DNA of 64,000 bases from Limivicinus sp963617275 (GCA_963617275.1 CAVENX010000019.1:62001-126000); one strand, 5' to 3'; counted from the first letter of the stretch, positions 49,424 to 58,967 are shown. The notes: generated by a model not told the origin, from the letters alone. Numbers and translations are program-made.

Positions 49424-50821
49424 ATGAGCAATCAGTCACTGGAAAAGCGCGACGGCTTTAAATCGCGGTGGGGCTTTATTCTGGCCTGCATCGGATCGGC
49501 TGTCGGCATGGGCAACATCTGGCGCTTCCCCATTATGGTATCCACCTACGGCGGCATGACATTCCTTATCCCCTATTTCATTTTCGTTATCCTTATCGGC
49601 GCTTCCGGCGTTATGGAAGAGTTCGCACTCGGCCGCTGGGCGGGCGCAGGCCCTGTCGGCGCATTCGGTAAGTGCACCGAAAGCCGCACCGGCAAAAAGA
49701 GCGTCGGCGAAATTATCGGCGCAGTTCCAATCATCGGATCCATGATGCTCGCAATCGGCTACACCGTCGTCATGAGCTGGATCTTCAAGTACTGCTGGAT
49801 GGGCATTTCCGGCAGCCTGTTCGCCCTCGGCACCGACATGGGCTCTATCGGCGGCGCGTTCGGCTCCATTGCACCCGAAGCCTCTACTCTGGGTGAAGCG
49901 ATCGGCATGATGTTCAAGGGCGGTCTGTTCACTGTCGGCAACGGCTGGTGGCTGATCATCGGCCTTGTTATCTCCCTTGCTATCATGGCAATGGGCATCG
50001 GCGGCGGCATTGAGAAGGCAAACAAGATCATGATGCCTCTGCTGTTCGGCCTGTTCCTCGTTCTCGGCGTTTATATCGCGTTCCTGCCCGGCTCCGGCGA
50101 CGGCTACAAGTACATTTTCACCGTCAAGCCCGAAGGCCTTCTGGACATCAAGGTCTGGGTCTATGCTTTCGGTCAGGCGTTCTTCTCCCTGTCCGTTGCG
50201 GGCAACGGCTCCGTTATCTACGGCTCCTACCTCAGCAAAGACGAGGATATCCCCTCTTCCGCACGCAATGTCGCTATCTTTGATACCCTTGCGGCTCTTC
50301 TTGCGGCATTCGTTATTCTTCCCGCAATGGCGGCAGGCGGAGTTGAGCCCTCCAGCGGCGGCCCCGGCCTGATGTTCGTATACCTTGTCAACGTTCTTAA
50401 CGGCATGGCAGGCGGACGTATCGTCGGCGCGATATTCTTCATCTGCGTTCTGTTTGCCGGCGTCAGTTCCATAGTTAACCTCTATGAGGCTCCCGTGGCA
50501 TTCCTGCAGGAGAAGCTCAACCTCAAGCGCGTTCCCTCCGTTGTTATCATCGGTGTTATCGGCGCTGTCGTTGCTCTGTGCATCCAGCCTTGGACATCTC
50601 AGTGGATGGACGTCGTATCCATTTACATCTGCCCGCTGGGTGCATTCCTCGCAGGCGTCATGTTCTTCTGGGTCCTCAAGAAGGAAACCGCCATCGAGGC
50701 CGTGTCCTACGGCATCAAGAAGCCTCTCGGCGGTTGGTTCTACCCGCTTGGCAAGTATGTTTACTGCATCCTTGCTGTTCTGGCGCTCATCTTCGGCGCT
50801 GCATGGGGCGGCATAGGCTGA
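49424..50821 (+). CDS. Neurotransmitter:sodium symporter family amino-acid transporter
   Basis: 465 residues, 11-12 membrane segments. WGFILACIGSAVGMGNIWRF is the NSS helix 1 signature with the unwound sodium and substrate site, and GVEPSSGGPGLMFVYL lies in a central loop. Bacterial NSS proteins such as TnaT and Tyt1 import tryptophan or tyrosine with Na+, which fits the lyase gene just upstream. GGAGAAAAG precedes the ATG. Own terminator downstream. Confidence 0.9.
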   Translation: MSNQSLEKRDGFKSRWGFILACIGSAVGMGNIWRFPIMVSTYGGMTFLIPYFIFVILIGASGVMEEFALGRWAGAGPVGAFGKCTESRTGKKSVGEIIGAVPIIGSMMLAIGYTVVMSWIFKYCWMGISGSLFALGTDMGSIGGAFGSIAPEASTLGEAIGMMFKGGLFTVGNGWWLIIGLVISLAIMAMGIGGGIEKANKIMMPLLFGLFLVLGVYIAFLPGSGDGYKYIFTVKPEGLLDIKVWVYAFGQAFFSLSVAGNGSVIYGSYLSKDEDIPSSARNVAIFDTLAALLAAFVILPAMAAGGVEPSSGGPGLMFVYLVNVLNGMAGGRIVGAIFFICVLFAGVSSIVNLYEAPVAFLQEKLNLKRVPSVVIIGVIGAVVALCIQPWTSQWMDVVSIYICPLGAFLAGVMFFWVLKKETAIEAVSYGIKKPLGGWFYPLGKYVYCILAVLALIFGAAWGGIG

Positions 50822-50847
50822 TAATAAAGCATCGCAAATCAAAACTG

Positions 50848-50877
50848 AAGCGCACCGGCTTTTGCCGGTGCGCTTTC
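50848..50877. terminator. Terminator after the NSS transporter
   Basis: AAGCGCACCGGC and GCCGGTGCGCTT form a perfect stem with a TTTT loop. Confidence 0.8.
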
Positions 50878-50932
50878 AGCTTGTCAGCTCGTGTTTGATT
50901 GCGGTTTAGAACTGTATGCTTTGTTATCAGCT

Positions 50933-52138
50933 TTAGTCGGTGCTTTCAATAAGGTAGAAGCCCTCAAGGCCGTCCGCAAGCTCTTTGCTTGAAAAGGTTA
51001 TTGTAAAATCCTTTTCGCAGGACAGCTCCTCATAAATGGGGATTATGTAGCTTCCGTCGGGAGCCTTTATACCGCATGGCTTGCCGAACTGATAGAGGAT
51101 ATCGTCCGCGATGACCTTTACGTCGCTGCCGCCGACGTCCTGTTTGTGCAGAATGTACGATGCACCCTTTGCCTTAAAATCAAGGGAATAGCTTGTGTCG
51201 TCCGTGCGTGAAACGCGCACGTCGTCGATCGGGATGAAACGCAGCTTTGCCATTTCTTCGGATTTTCTTGAGATCAGCGGCGTGTCGTCCATCTTTCCAG
51301 TGGATCGGGCAACGTTTTCGTCTATAAGAGCGCAAAGAAGAGTGTTCCATTCATCAATGCCCTTTTCGCCAAGAGAAGTCTGAGAACTGTCAAAGTAGTC
51401 AAAGTACGAATCCGCCCCCTTGTCATAAAACTCAGAAAACAGGTTTATAACGGGAACATGGTGTGCGCTGCACACGTCCGTCATTGACTGAAGCTCTGTG
51501 GTTATCGAGTGGAAGCCCGGTTCGATCGTGCAGATGATCGAGCAGTCGGGGAACCTGCTCTTCAGAGCCACAATAAGAGATTCAAAATCCTGCGTTACGT
51601 TATTTCCGGAGTCGTTCTGCCCGTAGCAAAGTATTGCAAGGTCATAATCCGGCTTGTCGGGCATCTCATTGACGCGCAGAACATCGCACAGAAGATTGCC
51701 GTCGGCATTTGCAAGGTTATTCACATTGACTGCACTGCCGGAAACGGAAAGGTATTTGCTCTGCAAGTGCTCGGAAAGTGCGCTGAAATCCGTGTCTGCT
51801 GCCGTTGAATCGCCGAGAATAAGAATGTCGGTATCGTACCCGTGCTCAAGCTTCTGATAAAAGCTGTATTTGGCGGCCTCAGCGTCTTTTGCCGCAGCCT
51901 CCGCAATGGCGGCCTCCTCCATCTTTTTCAGCTCTTCGGGGGAAAGGGTAGGCTCCGGCGTGGGTATGGCCGGCGTCGCGGCAGGCTCCTCCGTGGGTGC
52001 GGGAATGGCGGCGTCCTTCACGTTCTGGAACTTTGCGACAAGGAAGATACCCGCCGCCACAATGATCACAAGTACCAGAACAATAGCGAGAATTACCGAA
52101 TTTGCTCTGCTGTTTTTCTTATGTTTTCCGGATGACAT
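50933..52138 (-). CDS. Membrane-anchored SGNH-hydrolase-like protein
   Basis: 401 residues: basic start, one membrane segment (about 14-36), a low-complexity linker rich in Pro, Ala and Glu (about 42-90), then an SGNH-like domain outside the cell. Block I ILGDSTAADTDF supplies the serine and CYGQNDSGNN the block III Asn. The usual C-terminal Asp-x-x-His is not evident (the matching stretch reads FDSSQTSLGEKG), so activity is uncertain. It may act on cell-surface polysaccharide acyl groups. Last gene of the minus-strand group from hemZ. Confidence 0.68.
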   Translation of the reverse strand: MSSGKHKKNSRANSVILAIVLVLVIIVAAGIFLVAKFQNVKDAAIPAPTEEPAATPAIPTPEPTLSPEELKKMEEAAIAEAAAKDAEAAKYSFYQKLEHGYDTDILILGDSTAADTDFSALSEHLQSKYLSVSGSAVNVNNLANADGNLLCDVLRVNEMPDKPDYDLAILCYGQNDSGNNVTQDFESLIVALKSRFPDCSIICTIEPGFHSITTELQSMTDVCSAHHVPVINLFSEFYDKGADSYFDYFDSSQTSLGEKGIDEWNTLLCALIDENVARSTGKMDDTPLISRKSEEMAKLRFIPIDDVRVSRTDDTSYSLDFKAKGASYILHKQDVGGSDVKVIADDILYQFGKPCGIKAPDGSYIIPIYEELSCEKDFTITFSSKELADGLEGFYLIESTD

Positions 52139-52161
52139 CTTTTTTTCTCCTTTTATAATTA

Positions 52162-53079
52162 TTAATTGTATGTTATCAATTGTCCGTGTCGGATCGCTTC
52201 CTTTATCAAAGCGACATTCTCATCGGAATATTCTATTTCTGCGCTGAAAAGACGAAGCGCGTCTTCCGCATGGCCGAGCTGCTCGAGAAAGCATACCGTC
52301 ATCACGGCGAGAAAGGCAAAGACAAGGGTATCGGCGGCATCGTCATGATCCTCGGCCGATGCAAAGTGGCGGAAAATAAAATAGTGCGCCATGCGAGTGT
52401 ATCTTATATCGTCCAGTCTTTCATTCAGCGCCGGGGCGGAGGCGTGTCTGCTCATTTCGCCCAGAAGCACCGTCCAGCTTTCGTCCATGCGCTCCAGTCC
52501 GAGATAAAACTCTGCCGCTGCTGCAGGAGAGAATGAAAACGGTCTCCTTCCGGCAAGAGAGAGCGTGTCTGCCATACGTTCCGTGAATGATCCGGCACCG
52601 TTAAGGCGCGAGAGGATATCGTCCCTCAGAGCTATCAGCGGCGGCGTTTCATCGCCGCTTCCGCTGTCGTCAGCGGTGCATATGAGCCGCACGGGGGCCT
52701 TTCCGCCGACAAGCAGCCGCACGGCTTCCTCACAGCACATTCCAATGCCGTATTCGAGGCGGCCGTCAAATTCATTATAAAACCGCGGGTGCTCCGCGCA
52801 GATATCGCAGAGGCAGTCCTCACCAAGCGCAAGTATCAGCTCGCAAAGCCCGTTCTTTTCAAGAAAAGGACAGCGCTCATCCCTGCCGAGAATAAAGTGC
52901 GGCGTGGGTGTGACGGAGATACTGCTTTTAAGCTTTTCGCCGAGTCTGCCGCCGACGGAGAGAAAGCGTGCGGCGCTCTCGCTGTCAATGTCTATCTCCC
53001 AGCCGACGCAGCAGCTGTGCCTGCATTTATCCGCAATGCAGCGGAAAGCGTCCATATAATCAGGGTATATATATTTCAT
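52162..53079 (-). CDS. FliB-like flagellin lysine-N-methylase family protein
   Basis: 305 residues. The N-terminal motif FRCIADKCRHSCCVGWEIDID is the cysteine signature of the FliB family, followed by CPFLEKNGLCELI and CDICAEHPRF, which would bind an Fe-S cluster or zinc. Named members methylate flagellin lysines, but there is no flagellar gene in the window, and the family is common in non-motile Clostridia. Starts 19 bp after the lysozyme stop. Confidence 0.75.
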   Translation of the reverse strand: MKYIYPDYMDAFRCIADKCRHSCCVGWEIDIDSESAARFLSVGGRLGEKLKSSISVTPTPHFILGRDERCPFLEKNGLCELILALGEDCLCDICAEHPRFYNEFDGRLEYGIGMCCEEAVRLLVGGKAPVRLICTADDSGSGDETPPLIALRDDILSRLNGAGSFTERMADTLSLAGRRPFSFSPAAAAEFYLGLERMDESWTVLLGEMSRHASAPALNERLDDIRYTRMAHYFIFRHFASAEDHDDAADTLVFAFLAVMTVCFLEQLGHAEDALRLFSAEIEYSDENVALIKEAIRHGQLITYN

Positions 53080-53098
53080 CTGACATCACCGCCGGTCG

Positions 53099-54301
53099 TC
53101 AGAAAATTGCGTTGAAATCAACAGTACCGGATATACCGGCAAGCTGGCCGCTGTTGGTGAACTGCCAGATATCATAGCGCCCTGAAAACGCGGGCATGGC
53201 GCCGCTTGAGTAGTTCGCCAGCCAATAGGAATATTGGGAAACGGAATGATAGTTCATGCAATAGGTCATGTAATATTCGCTTGTATAGATACCCGCGTCG
53301 TATCCGCCGCACATTACCGTGCGGCAGAATGCGTCCGCAATACCGACCCTTTCCGCCATTGAAAGCAGATCGGCACGGCCATGGGGGTAATCGCCGGAAA
53401 ATTCCATGTCTATATATACAGGATATTCAAGCTGCGTTCCCTTGAGCTTTTCCAGAACGGTTACGGCTTCATGAACGGCCTCTGCTGCGCTGACGGCGGT
53501 GGAGTAAAAATACACTCCGGTTTCGAGACCGGCTCTGCGCGCACCCGCCAGATATTCCCGCAGAAACGTATCCTCATAAACACGCCCGCTCGACCATCCG
53601 CGTCCGCCGACGCGTATGATGACAAAATCAATGCCCTGTGCTTTCACGGCGTTCCAGTTGATACGGCCGTTGAAGCAGGAAACGTCGATGCCGAGTGAGC
53701 GCGCCTTTTCGCCGCAGTCATTGAAATAATATAGCTTGCCGCCTATTTTTTTAAGTCCCGTTTCCTTTTGACCGTCGCTTCCGTAGTAGTATGTGCGCCC
53801 GTTTTCCTTCTTCCAACCGCCGTTGCTTTCATCCTGCACCGGCGCATATCCGGCAGCGTCATTGACGGTGCACTTTACGGGCGCGGCGGCATAGCCGTCA
53901 TCACCGGTCATGCTGACGCTGTATTCACCGGGGCTGAGCTCGACTATGTAGCAGCGCCCGTCCGTCCGCGTTCTGTATTCCACGGTATCACCGTCCGGAG
54001 ATGTGACCGATATGGCAAACTGCACTCCGGTGACGACGTTGTTGTCCCCGTCGCACACCACAATATCCATATCCCGCTCAAAGGAGCTTGCCGTGAGCTT
54101 TAAAACGGTGATCTCTCCCGCAGATACCGCTGGCTCCGCAGGCGCGTTTACGGCCTTCGCGCACCCGATCAGCGCGGACACTTGCGGCGCGAGAATGATC
54201 ACGCAGCAGCATATTGTGATGCACGGCAGGAGTATCATCCAGAGCTTGTCATATTCCGGGGAAAAAAGGTTTGCAATTTTCTTCTTAGGGGACTGATTCA
54301 T
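53099..54301 (-). CDS. Membrane-anchored GH25 lysozyme with cell-wall-binding repeats
   Basis: 400 residues from ATG 54301; the longer frame runs into a family B element. Membrane segment at about 22-42, a beta domain (about 65-155), two choline-binding-type repeats (GWKKENGRTYYYGSDGQ and LKKIGGKLYYFNDCGEKA), and a GH25 muramidase from about 205: LGIDVSCFNGRINWNAVK, with catalytic acids in GIDVS and YIDMEF. It cuts peptidoglycan glycan strands. Only a weak GAGAGA site precedes the start. Confidence 0.85.
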   Translation of the reverse strand: MNQSPKKKIANLFSPEYDKLWMILLPCITICCCVIILAPQVSALIGCAKAVNAPAEPAVSAGEITVLKLTASSFERDMDIVVCDGDNNVVTGVQFAISVTSPDGDTVEYRTRTDGRCYIVELSPGEYSVSMTGDDGYAAAPVKCTVNDAAGYAPVQDESNGGWKKENGRTYYYGSDGQKETGLKKIGGKLYYFNDCGEKARSLGIDVSCFNGRINWNAVKAQGIDFVIIRVGGRGWSSGRVYEDTFLREYLAGARRAGLETGVYFYSTAVSAAEAVHEAVTVLEKLKGTQLEYPVYIDMEFSGDYPHGRADLLSMAERVGIADAFCRTVMCGGYDAGIYTSEYYMTYCMNYHSVSQYSYWLANYSSGAMPAFSGRYDIWQFTNSGQLAGISGTVDFNAIF

Positions 54302-54317
54302 GGCAATTCTCTCAATC

Positions 54318-54495
54318 ATAAGCATAAGGTGAGTATCGGAACCCGTTTTTAAGCGGATATGAGCGCTGCAGGCTTCGTTTTGCTCGATCACAAGAGCAAG
54401 CCTTCCTCAATCGCAAAGCCTTGCCTGCAGCGCCCCTCTATCGCTTAAAAAACCCGCCCGATAAAACCGACGCGGATTCGCCGCCCTTATGCTCA
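54318..54495. mobile_element. Family B MITE-like element, short copy (B1)
   Basis: Begins ATAAGCATAAGG at 54318 and ends CCTTATGCTC at 54485-54494. Inner arms TTTTTAAGCG...GCGCTGCAGGC (54345-54372) and GCCTGCAGCGC...CGCTTAAAAA (54423-54450) form a long hairpin. About 135 bp matches the reverse complement of 63395-63532. It separates the nucleoside kinase and lysozyme genes; no coding frame of its own. Confidence 0.8.
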
Positions 54496-55425
54496 GGAAT
54501 ATATTCCTCCGCCGATGAACTCTCTTATCATTGCATCCTCCGCAACGAGCGATTCATCGATATCGCCGAAAAGCTGCAAAGCGGGAAGCACTTCGCGCAG
54601 CTCCTCGAAGCGCTCTATTCCTTCGGGAATGTTTTTGAAAAGCTCCGTTGCCACGTGATTCATAACCGGCAGCTCATAGGAAAACGAGGTATCGAACTGA
54701 TAATTTGCCTTATCCTTATACGGCGAAATGTAGAGCTTTTCCCCGCGCCGCACATTTGCCCACATACCCAGCGTTTCCGCGCTGCCGCAGCCGCGGAAAA
54801 GATAGTCTCTCACCGTCCTGCGCACAAGACGGAACCATGTGTGCTTGAAAACGACCCTGCCGTTAAATGCAACGTCGGTTCGTGCGGATATGTAGAGCTT
54901 GAACGCGTCTGGATGACGGTCAGTGACCATATCGTTGAGCGCGTGTATACCCTCAAAAATGACGACCTCGTCCTTGCCCAGCTTTATGGACTTTGACGGC
55001 TCCTGTATTCTCATTTTGCGTGAAAATTCGTATTTCGGCACATATATCCGCTCCCCGGCGGCAAGCATGTCAAAATGCCGGTTAAGAAGCTCGGTGTCGA
55101 GGCAGAGCGGGGATTCAAGATCCATATCGCCCTCAGGCGTGCGCGGCACGGTCAAGGGGTCAATTGTGTTGAAATAATCATCCATGGCCACATAGTGTGT
55201 GCCGATGCCAAGTTCATTGAGCGCCTGCGCGATCTTCATGGAAGTCGTCGTCTTGCCGGAGCCTGACGGACCCGAGAGCAGGACGATTGGACTTTTGATC
55301 CGGTTTTCCGCGATTTTCTCTGCCGCGGTCCTTACCTTGCGTTTATATTCGTTATCCGCCTCATCTATCATCCCTTTCGGGTCGGAGACGGTTTTGAGAT
55401 TGATCTCACTCAGGGAATATGTCAT
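54493..55425 (-). CDS. Nucleoside (uridine) kinase family protein
   Basis: 310 residues. P-loop LLSGPSGSGKTTTSMKIAQ near residue 50, then THYVAMDDYF, SPLCLDTELLNRHFD and VVIFEGIHALND, as in the uridine-kinase-related proteins of Clostridia. It would phosphorylate uridine or another nucleoside in salvage. The start follows the hemZ stop with no gap. The last codons and the stop lie within the end of family B element B1, so the C-terminus may have been changed by the insertion. Confidence 0.82.
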   Translation of the reverse strand: MTYSLSEINLKTVSDPKGMIDEADNEYKRKVRTAAEKIAENRIKSPIVLLSGPSGSGKTTTSMKIAQALNELGIGTHYVAMDDYFNTIDPLTVPRTPEGDMDLESPLCLDTELLNRHFDMLAAGERIYVPKYEFSRKMRIQEPSKSIKLGKDEVVIFEGIHALNDMVTDRHPDAFKLYISARTDVAFNGRVVFKHTWFRLVRRTVRDYLFRGCGSAETLGMWANVRRGEKLYISPYKDKANYQFDTSFSYELPVMNHVATELFKNIPEGIERFEELREVLPALQLFGDIDESLVAEDAMIREFIGGGIYS

Positions 55426-56904
55426 TTATTTTACCTCCGATTCATAGAACCTGCTTATTTCTTCCTTTGAATGACAGGTTTTTTCGATGCTGTTTATATA
55501 CTCAAGCGGGTATTTCGGCGCCATAAGCCTCAGATTTCGGCTGTCTCCGGGGCAGACAAGCTTTGTTGAACCGCCGCCGCCGACCGCAAGAATGCTGCAC
55601 AGCTCTTCCATAATAAATATGTTATATAGGTTTACATAACCTTTCTTTGCCCAGCCGACGTTTTCAAAGCCGCCGGACATGAATTTCTGCCGGTAGAGGT
55701 AGTATGGGAAGTACCCTGCGGCTTCAAGACGCCTGCGGGAGCTGTCAAGCATATCGCCGACTTCGGCGGCGGTAGGCAGGGGAGAGCCTTCAAGCGTGAT
55801 TTTTGAGCCTTTTTTCAGCGCCAGAGTGTGGACCGTGATATTCTCCGGCGAAAGTGCAAGCACCTTGGACAGCGTTTCGGAAAAGCCATCGGTGCTGTCC
55901 TCGGGAAGTCCGGCGATAAGATCCATGTTGACGGCAAAGCCGCCGACCTTGCGCACAAGCGCAATTGCGTCGATAATATCCTGCGCCGTATGCCTGCGCC
56001 CTATGGTTTCAAGCACCCTGTCGCACATTGTCTGCGGGTTGACGCTGACCCTGTCAACGCCGTGACGGCGAAGGACTGCAAGCTTTTCCTCTGTGATCGT
56101 GTCGGGTCTTCCGGCTTCCACGGTGTATTCGCGCAAAGCCGAAAGGTCAAAGCTCTCCGCGATAAGCGTGCAGAGCGTGTCAAGCTGTGCGGCGGAAAGA
56201 GTGGTAGGCGTGCCGCCGCCCATATAGATCGAAATGACGCGCAGGCCGTTTTTGCGCACCTGTTCTGCAAGCGCGGCTATCTCTTTATAAAGCGCCTCAA
56301 GAAACGGCGGGATGAGTTTCATGCTCTTTTCAACGGATTGACTTACGAAGCTGCAATAGGCACACCTTGTGGGGCAGAACGGGATGCCGACATACAGACA
56401 GACGTCTCTTTTCGCAAGACTCCTTTCGGCCTTTACGGTCTCAAGGCTCGTTTGCAGGCACAGCCTTGCCCTTGATTCGGAAACGTCGTATTTCTTCATA
56501 AAAGCTTTTACGGCTTCTTCATTGCCCAGACCCTCTTCAAGCAGCGGGGTGAATACCTTTCCCGGCCGTACTCCGGAAAGCGAGCCCCATGCCGGACGTT
56601 CCACTCCGGAACGGAGTGCCGCGTGGTAAACGGCATTTTTTACAAGGCTCTGACAAATGCGGTCCCTGAGCAGGGGAGAGGACATTTCGGCTTTTTTGCA
56701 AGCGGATCTGCCGAGATGGCAGACGCCGCCGAGAACGATCCTGCATACGGCCGTCACGAACATCTCGCCCTCGCTCAGTCTTATTTCAAATCTGTCTCCG
56801 ACCGGCTTTCCGTCGGGGTATTCCGGCCGCTCCGACGGAAAGAGCGTGAGCAGCATCTGCTCAACGGCATATTTATAGTCATGCCCGTACAGGTATAATT
56901 TCAT
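55426..56904 (-). CDS. hemZ: HemZ, radical SAM coproporphyrinogen dehydrogenase-like
   Basis: 492 residues from ATG 56904 (MKLYLYGHDYKYAVEQML), the HemZ start. The firmicute-type N-terminal domain is followed by a radical SAM domain: LYVGIPFCPTRCAYCSF, YMGGGTPTTLSAAQL and VSVNPQTMCDRVLETIGR. The C-terminal HemN region is present. Named for coproporphyrinogen oxidation in haem synthesis, though many HemZ proteins have unproven roles and no other haem genes are here. A TATAAT lies at 56963-56958 on the minus strand. Confidence 0.88.
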   Translation of the reverse strand: MKLYLYGHDYKYAVEQMLLTLFPSERPEYPDGKPVGDRFEIRLSEGEMFVTAVCRIVLGGVCHLGRSACKKAEMSSPLLRDRICQSLVKNAVYHAALRSGVERPAWGSLSGVRPGKVFTPLLEEGLGNEEAVKAFMKKYDVSESRARLCLQTSLETVKAERSLAKRDVCLYVGIPFCPTRCAYCSFVSQSVEKSMKLIPPFLEALYKEIAALAEQVRKNGLRVISIYMGGGTPTTLSAAQLDTLCTLIAESFDLSALREYTVEAGRPDTITEEKLAVLRRHGVDRVSVNPQTMCDRVLETIGRRHTAQDIIDAIALVRKVGGFAVNMDLIAGLPEDSTDGFSETLSKVLALSPENITVHTLALKKGSKITLEGSPLPTAAEVGDMLDSSRRRLEAAGYFPYYLYRQKFMSGGFENVGWAKKGYVNLYNIFIMEELCSILAVGGGGSTKLVCPGDSRNLRLMAPKYPLEYINSIEKTCHSKEEISRFYESEVK

Positions 56905-57087
56905 CTCTTGACTCCCGCGGCGCCGGTGCAATACGGCGCCAATATAATTTCAGCCTATTATACCATCTAAAACCGGCAAAGAAAAGAGCGTAAAATTCAT
57001 GAAAGCCGGTATAGGTATGTAAGATAGAAATAATTTTGAAAAAACATGTATCCGGCCAAAATTTTCGGAAAAATCTGAAAAAATTTA

Positions 57088-57117
57088 TTGCAAATTCACG
57101 GTGAAATGTTGTATTAT
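57088..57117 (+). promoter_or_regulatory. Probable sigma-A promoter of the CarD-like gene
   Basis: TTGCAA (57088-57093), 18 bp, TATTAT (57112-57117). Confidence 0.6.
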
Positions 57118-57150
57118 ACATATATAAGCAATAAAATTGGGGTAGATTGT

Positions 57151-57648
57151 ATGTTTGAAATAGGAGAAAAGATCGTATACGGAGAAAATGGAGTCTGCAC
57201 AGTGGAAAAAATCGCCCCTTTAAATATGCAGGGGGCGTCCGCAGAGAAGCTTTATTATTACCTCACCCCTCTTATCGGCAGCGGAACCTATTTTGCACCT
57301 GTGGATTCGACGGCTTTTATGCGCCCTGTGATCAGCCGGGACGAAGCGGACAGCTTTATTCTTACTATTCCGGATATCGCGCCCGCAATATGCACGGACA
57401 GCCGCTTTAATCATGTCGAGGCTTTTTATAAGGAGCTTTTTAAACAGCACAGCAATGAGGCGCTTGTCGCGCTCATCAAGGGGCTGAGAGAGCGCATCGG
57501 CGACAAAAAGAACAAGAGCAGCCGGGCGGAGGCCACTATGAAACGCGCACGCGAAATGCTCCACGGCGAATTGTCCGTGGCGCTTGGTATAGCCTATGAA
57601 GAAGTGGAGCAGTACATAGCGGAGAAAATAGACAGTACTGATGCCTGA
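57151..57648 (+). CDS. CarD-family transcriptional regulator
   Basis: 165 residues from ATG 57151. MFEIGEKIVYGENGVCTVEKI is the RNA-polymerase-interacting Tudor-like start of CarD/CdnL proteins, with a helical C-terminal half (VALIKGLRERIGDKKN onwards) for DNA contact. Such proteins stabilise the open promoter complex. The C-terminal residues NKSSRAEATMKRAREMLHGE resemble the family's final helices. Alone under its own promoter. Confidence 0.87.
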   Translation: MFEIGEKIVYGENGVCTVEKIAPLNMQGASAEKLYYYLTPLIGSGTYFAPVDSTAFMRPVISRDEADSFILTIPDIAPAICTDSRFNHVEAFYKELFKQHSNEALVALIKGLRERIGDKKNKSSRAEATMKRAREMLHGELSVALGIAYEEVEQYIAEKIDSTDA

Positions 57649-57778
57649 ACATTATGAGGCTTGCTTTGCCCTCCGGGTCTTGTCGGCTCAGAGGGCTTTT
57701 GCTTTAGCAGGCAGGCGCCAGCCTACGCTTGTCTGCTTTTTACGATACGAAATTAGAATTGCCAGGGAGGAAAAGAAA

Positions 57779-58957
57779 ATGTTGTCAGGTCAGTCGCTTG
57801 CATTCGGACAGACGAAAAGCTGCATCCGTGAGCTTATGGAATACGGTATGCGCCGCAAGGCAGAGGTCGGGGCGGATAAGGTGTTTGATTTCTCAATCGG
57901 CAATCCGAGTATTCCCGCACCGGCGTGCGTAAATGATATGATAAAGGAACTGCTTGAAGGGGACAGCGTGATTCTTCACAGCTATACCCCGGCGGCGGGG
58001 CTTCCGGCACTGCGCAGGCTTATTTCCGAAAAGGTAAACGCCCGTTACGGGGCGAATACAGAACCTACTGACGTTTATGTCACCTGCGGTGCGGCGGCAG
58101 GGCTTGCAATCGCCCTTCGCGCAATGATGCTCGAGGGGGAGGAGGTCATCACCTCCGCTCCGTTTTTTCCGGAGTACCGGGTCTTCACGGAGGCCTGCGG
58201 TGCAAAGCTCATTGCGATAGCGCCGGATAAGAATTTCATGATAGACATTGACGCGCTCAGAGCGGCGCTTTCCGAAAAAACGAAGGCGATCATCATAAAT
58301 TCTCCGAATAACCCATCCGGCGCGATTTTAAGTGCGGATAATCTGAAAGCTGTCGCCGCCGTGCTCAGGGAGCATAAGGAAAAAACCGGCAATACCGTTT
58401 TTGCGATAAGTGATGAACCGTACAGGGAGCTTGTTTATGACGGCGCGGAGGTTCACTGTATGCTTGAATACTATGACGATACCGTGTTCTGTTATTCCTT
58501 CAGCAAGACCCTTTCTCTTCCGGGTGAGCGCATAGGCTACATTGCCGTGAGCGACAGAATGGGCTGCAGGGAGGATATGTGCGCCGCGATCGCTGGTGCT
58601 GGCAGGGCGCTCGGCTATGTCAACGCGCCCTCGCTTTTCCAGCAGGTCATTCTCCGCTGCATCGACGCGACATCCGATATATCAAAATACAGAGAAAACC
58701 GCGACCTGCTCTGCGGAATAATGGACGGGTGCGGATATGAATACATTATGCCGCAGGGGGCTTTCTACCTTTTTGTAAAATCGCCGGAGCCGGACGCAAA
58801 GACGTTCAGCGAAAGGGCGAAAAAATATGAGCTGCTGCTTGTTCCGGGGGACGATTTCGGCTGTCCCGGCTATGTCCGCCTTGCCTATTGTGTGTCAAAA
58901 GATATGATCGCCGCGTCGAAGGGCGCTTTTGAAGCGCTTATGGCCGAGTATAGGTAA
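57779..58957 (+). CDS. Class I PLP aminotransferase
   Basis: 392 residues from ATG 57779 behind GGAGG. PLP lysine in YSFSKTLSLPGERIGY (about 246), SPNNPSGA and the substrate-carboxylate arginine in GYVRLAYC. GNPSIPAP near residue 43 is the usual first active-site block. It resembles aspartate aminotransferases of Clostridia; the exact amino acid is uncertain. A dihydrouridine synthase gene starts 10 bp after it. Confidence 0.88.
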   Translation: MLSGQSLAFGQTKSCIRELMEYGMRRKAEVGADKVFDFSIGNPSIPAPACVNDMIKELLEGDSVILHSYTPAAGLPALRRLISEKVNARYGANTEPTDVYVTCGAAAGLAIALRAMMLEGEEVITSAPFFPEYRVFTEACGAKLIAIAPDKNFMIDIDALRAALSEKTKAIIINSPNNPSGAILSADNLKAVAAVLREHKEKTGNTVFAISDEPYRELVYDGAEVHCMLEYYDDTVFCYSFSKTLSLPGERIGYIAVSDRMGCREDMCAAIAGAGRALGYVNAPSLFQQVILRCIDATSDISKYRENRDLLCGIMDGCGYEYIMPQGAFYLFVKSPEPDAKTFSERAKKYELLLVPGDDFGCPGYVRLAYCVSKDMIAASKGAFEALMAEYR

Positions 58958-58967
58958 TACCGGCGGT

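Noticed and set aside
54302..54391. 30-residue extension of the GH25 lysozyme frame
   Set aside because: It is encoded by family B element B1 and has no ribosome site.
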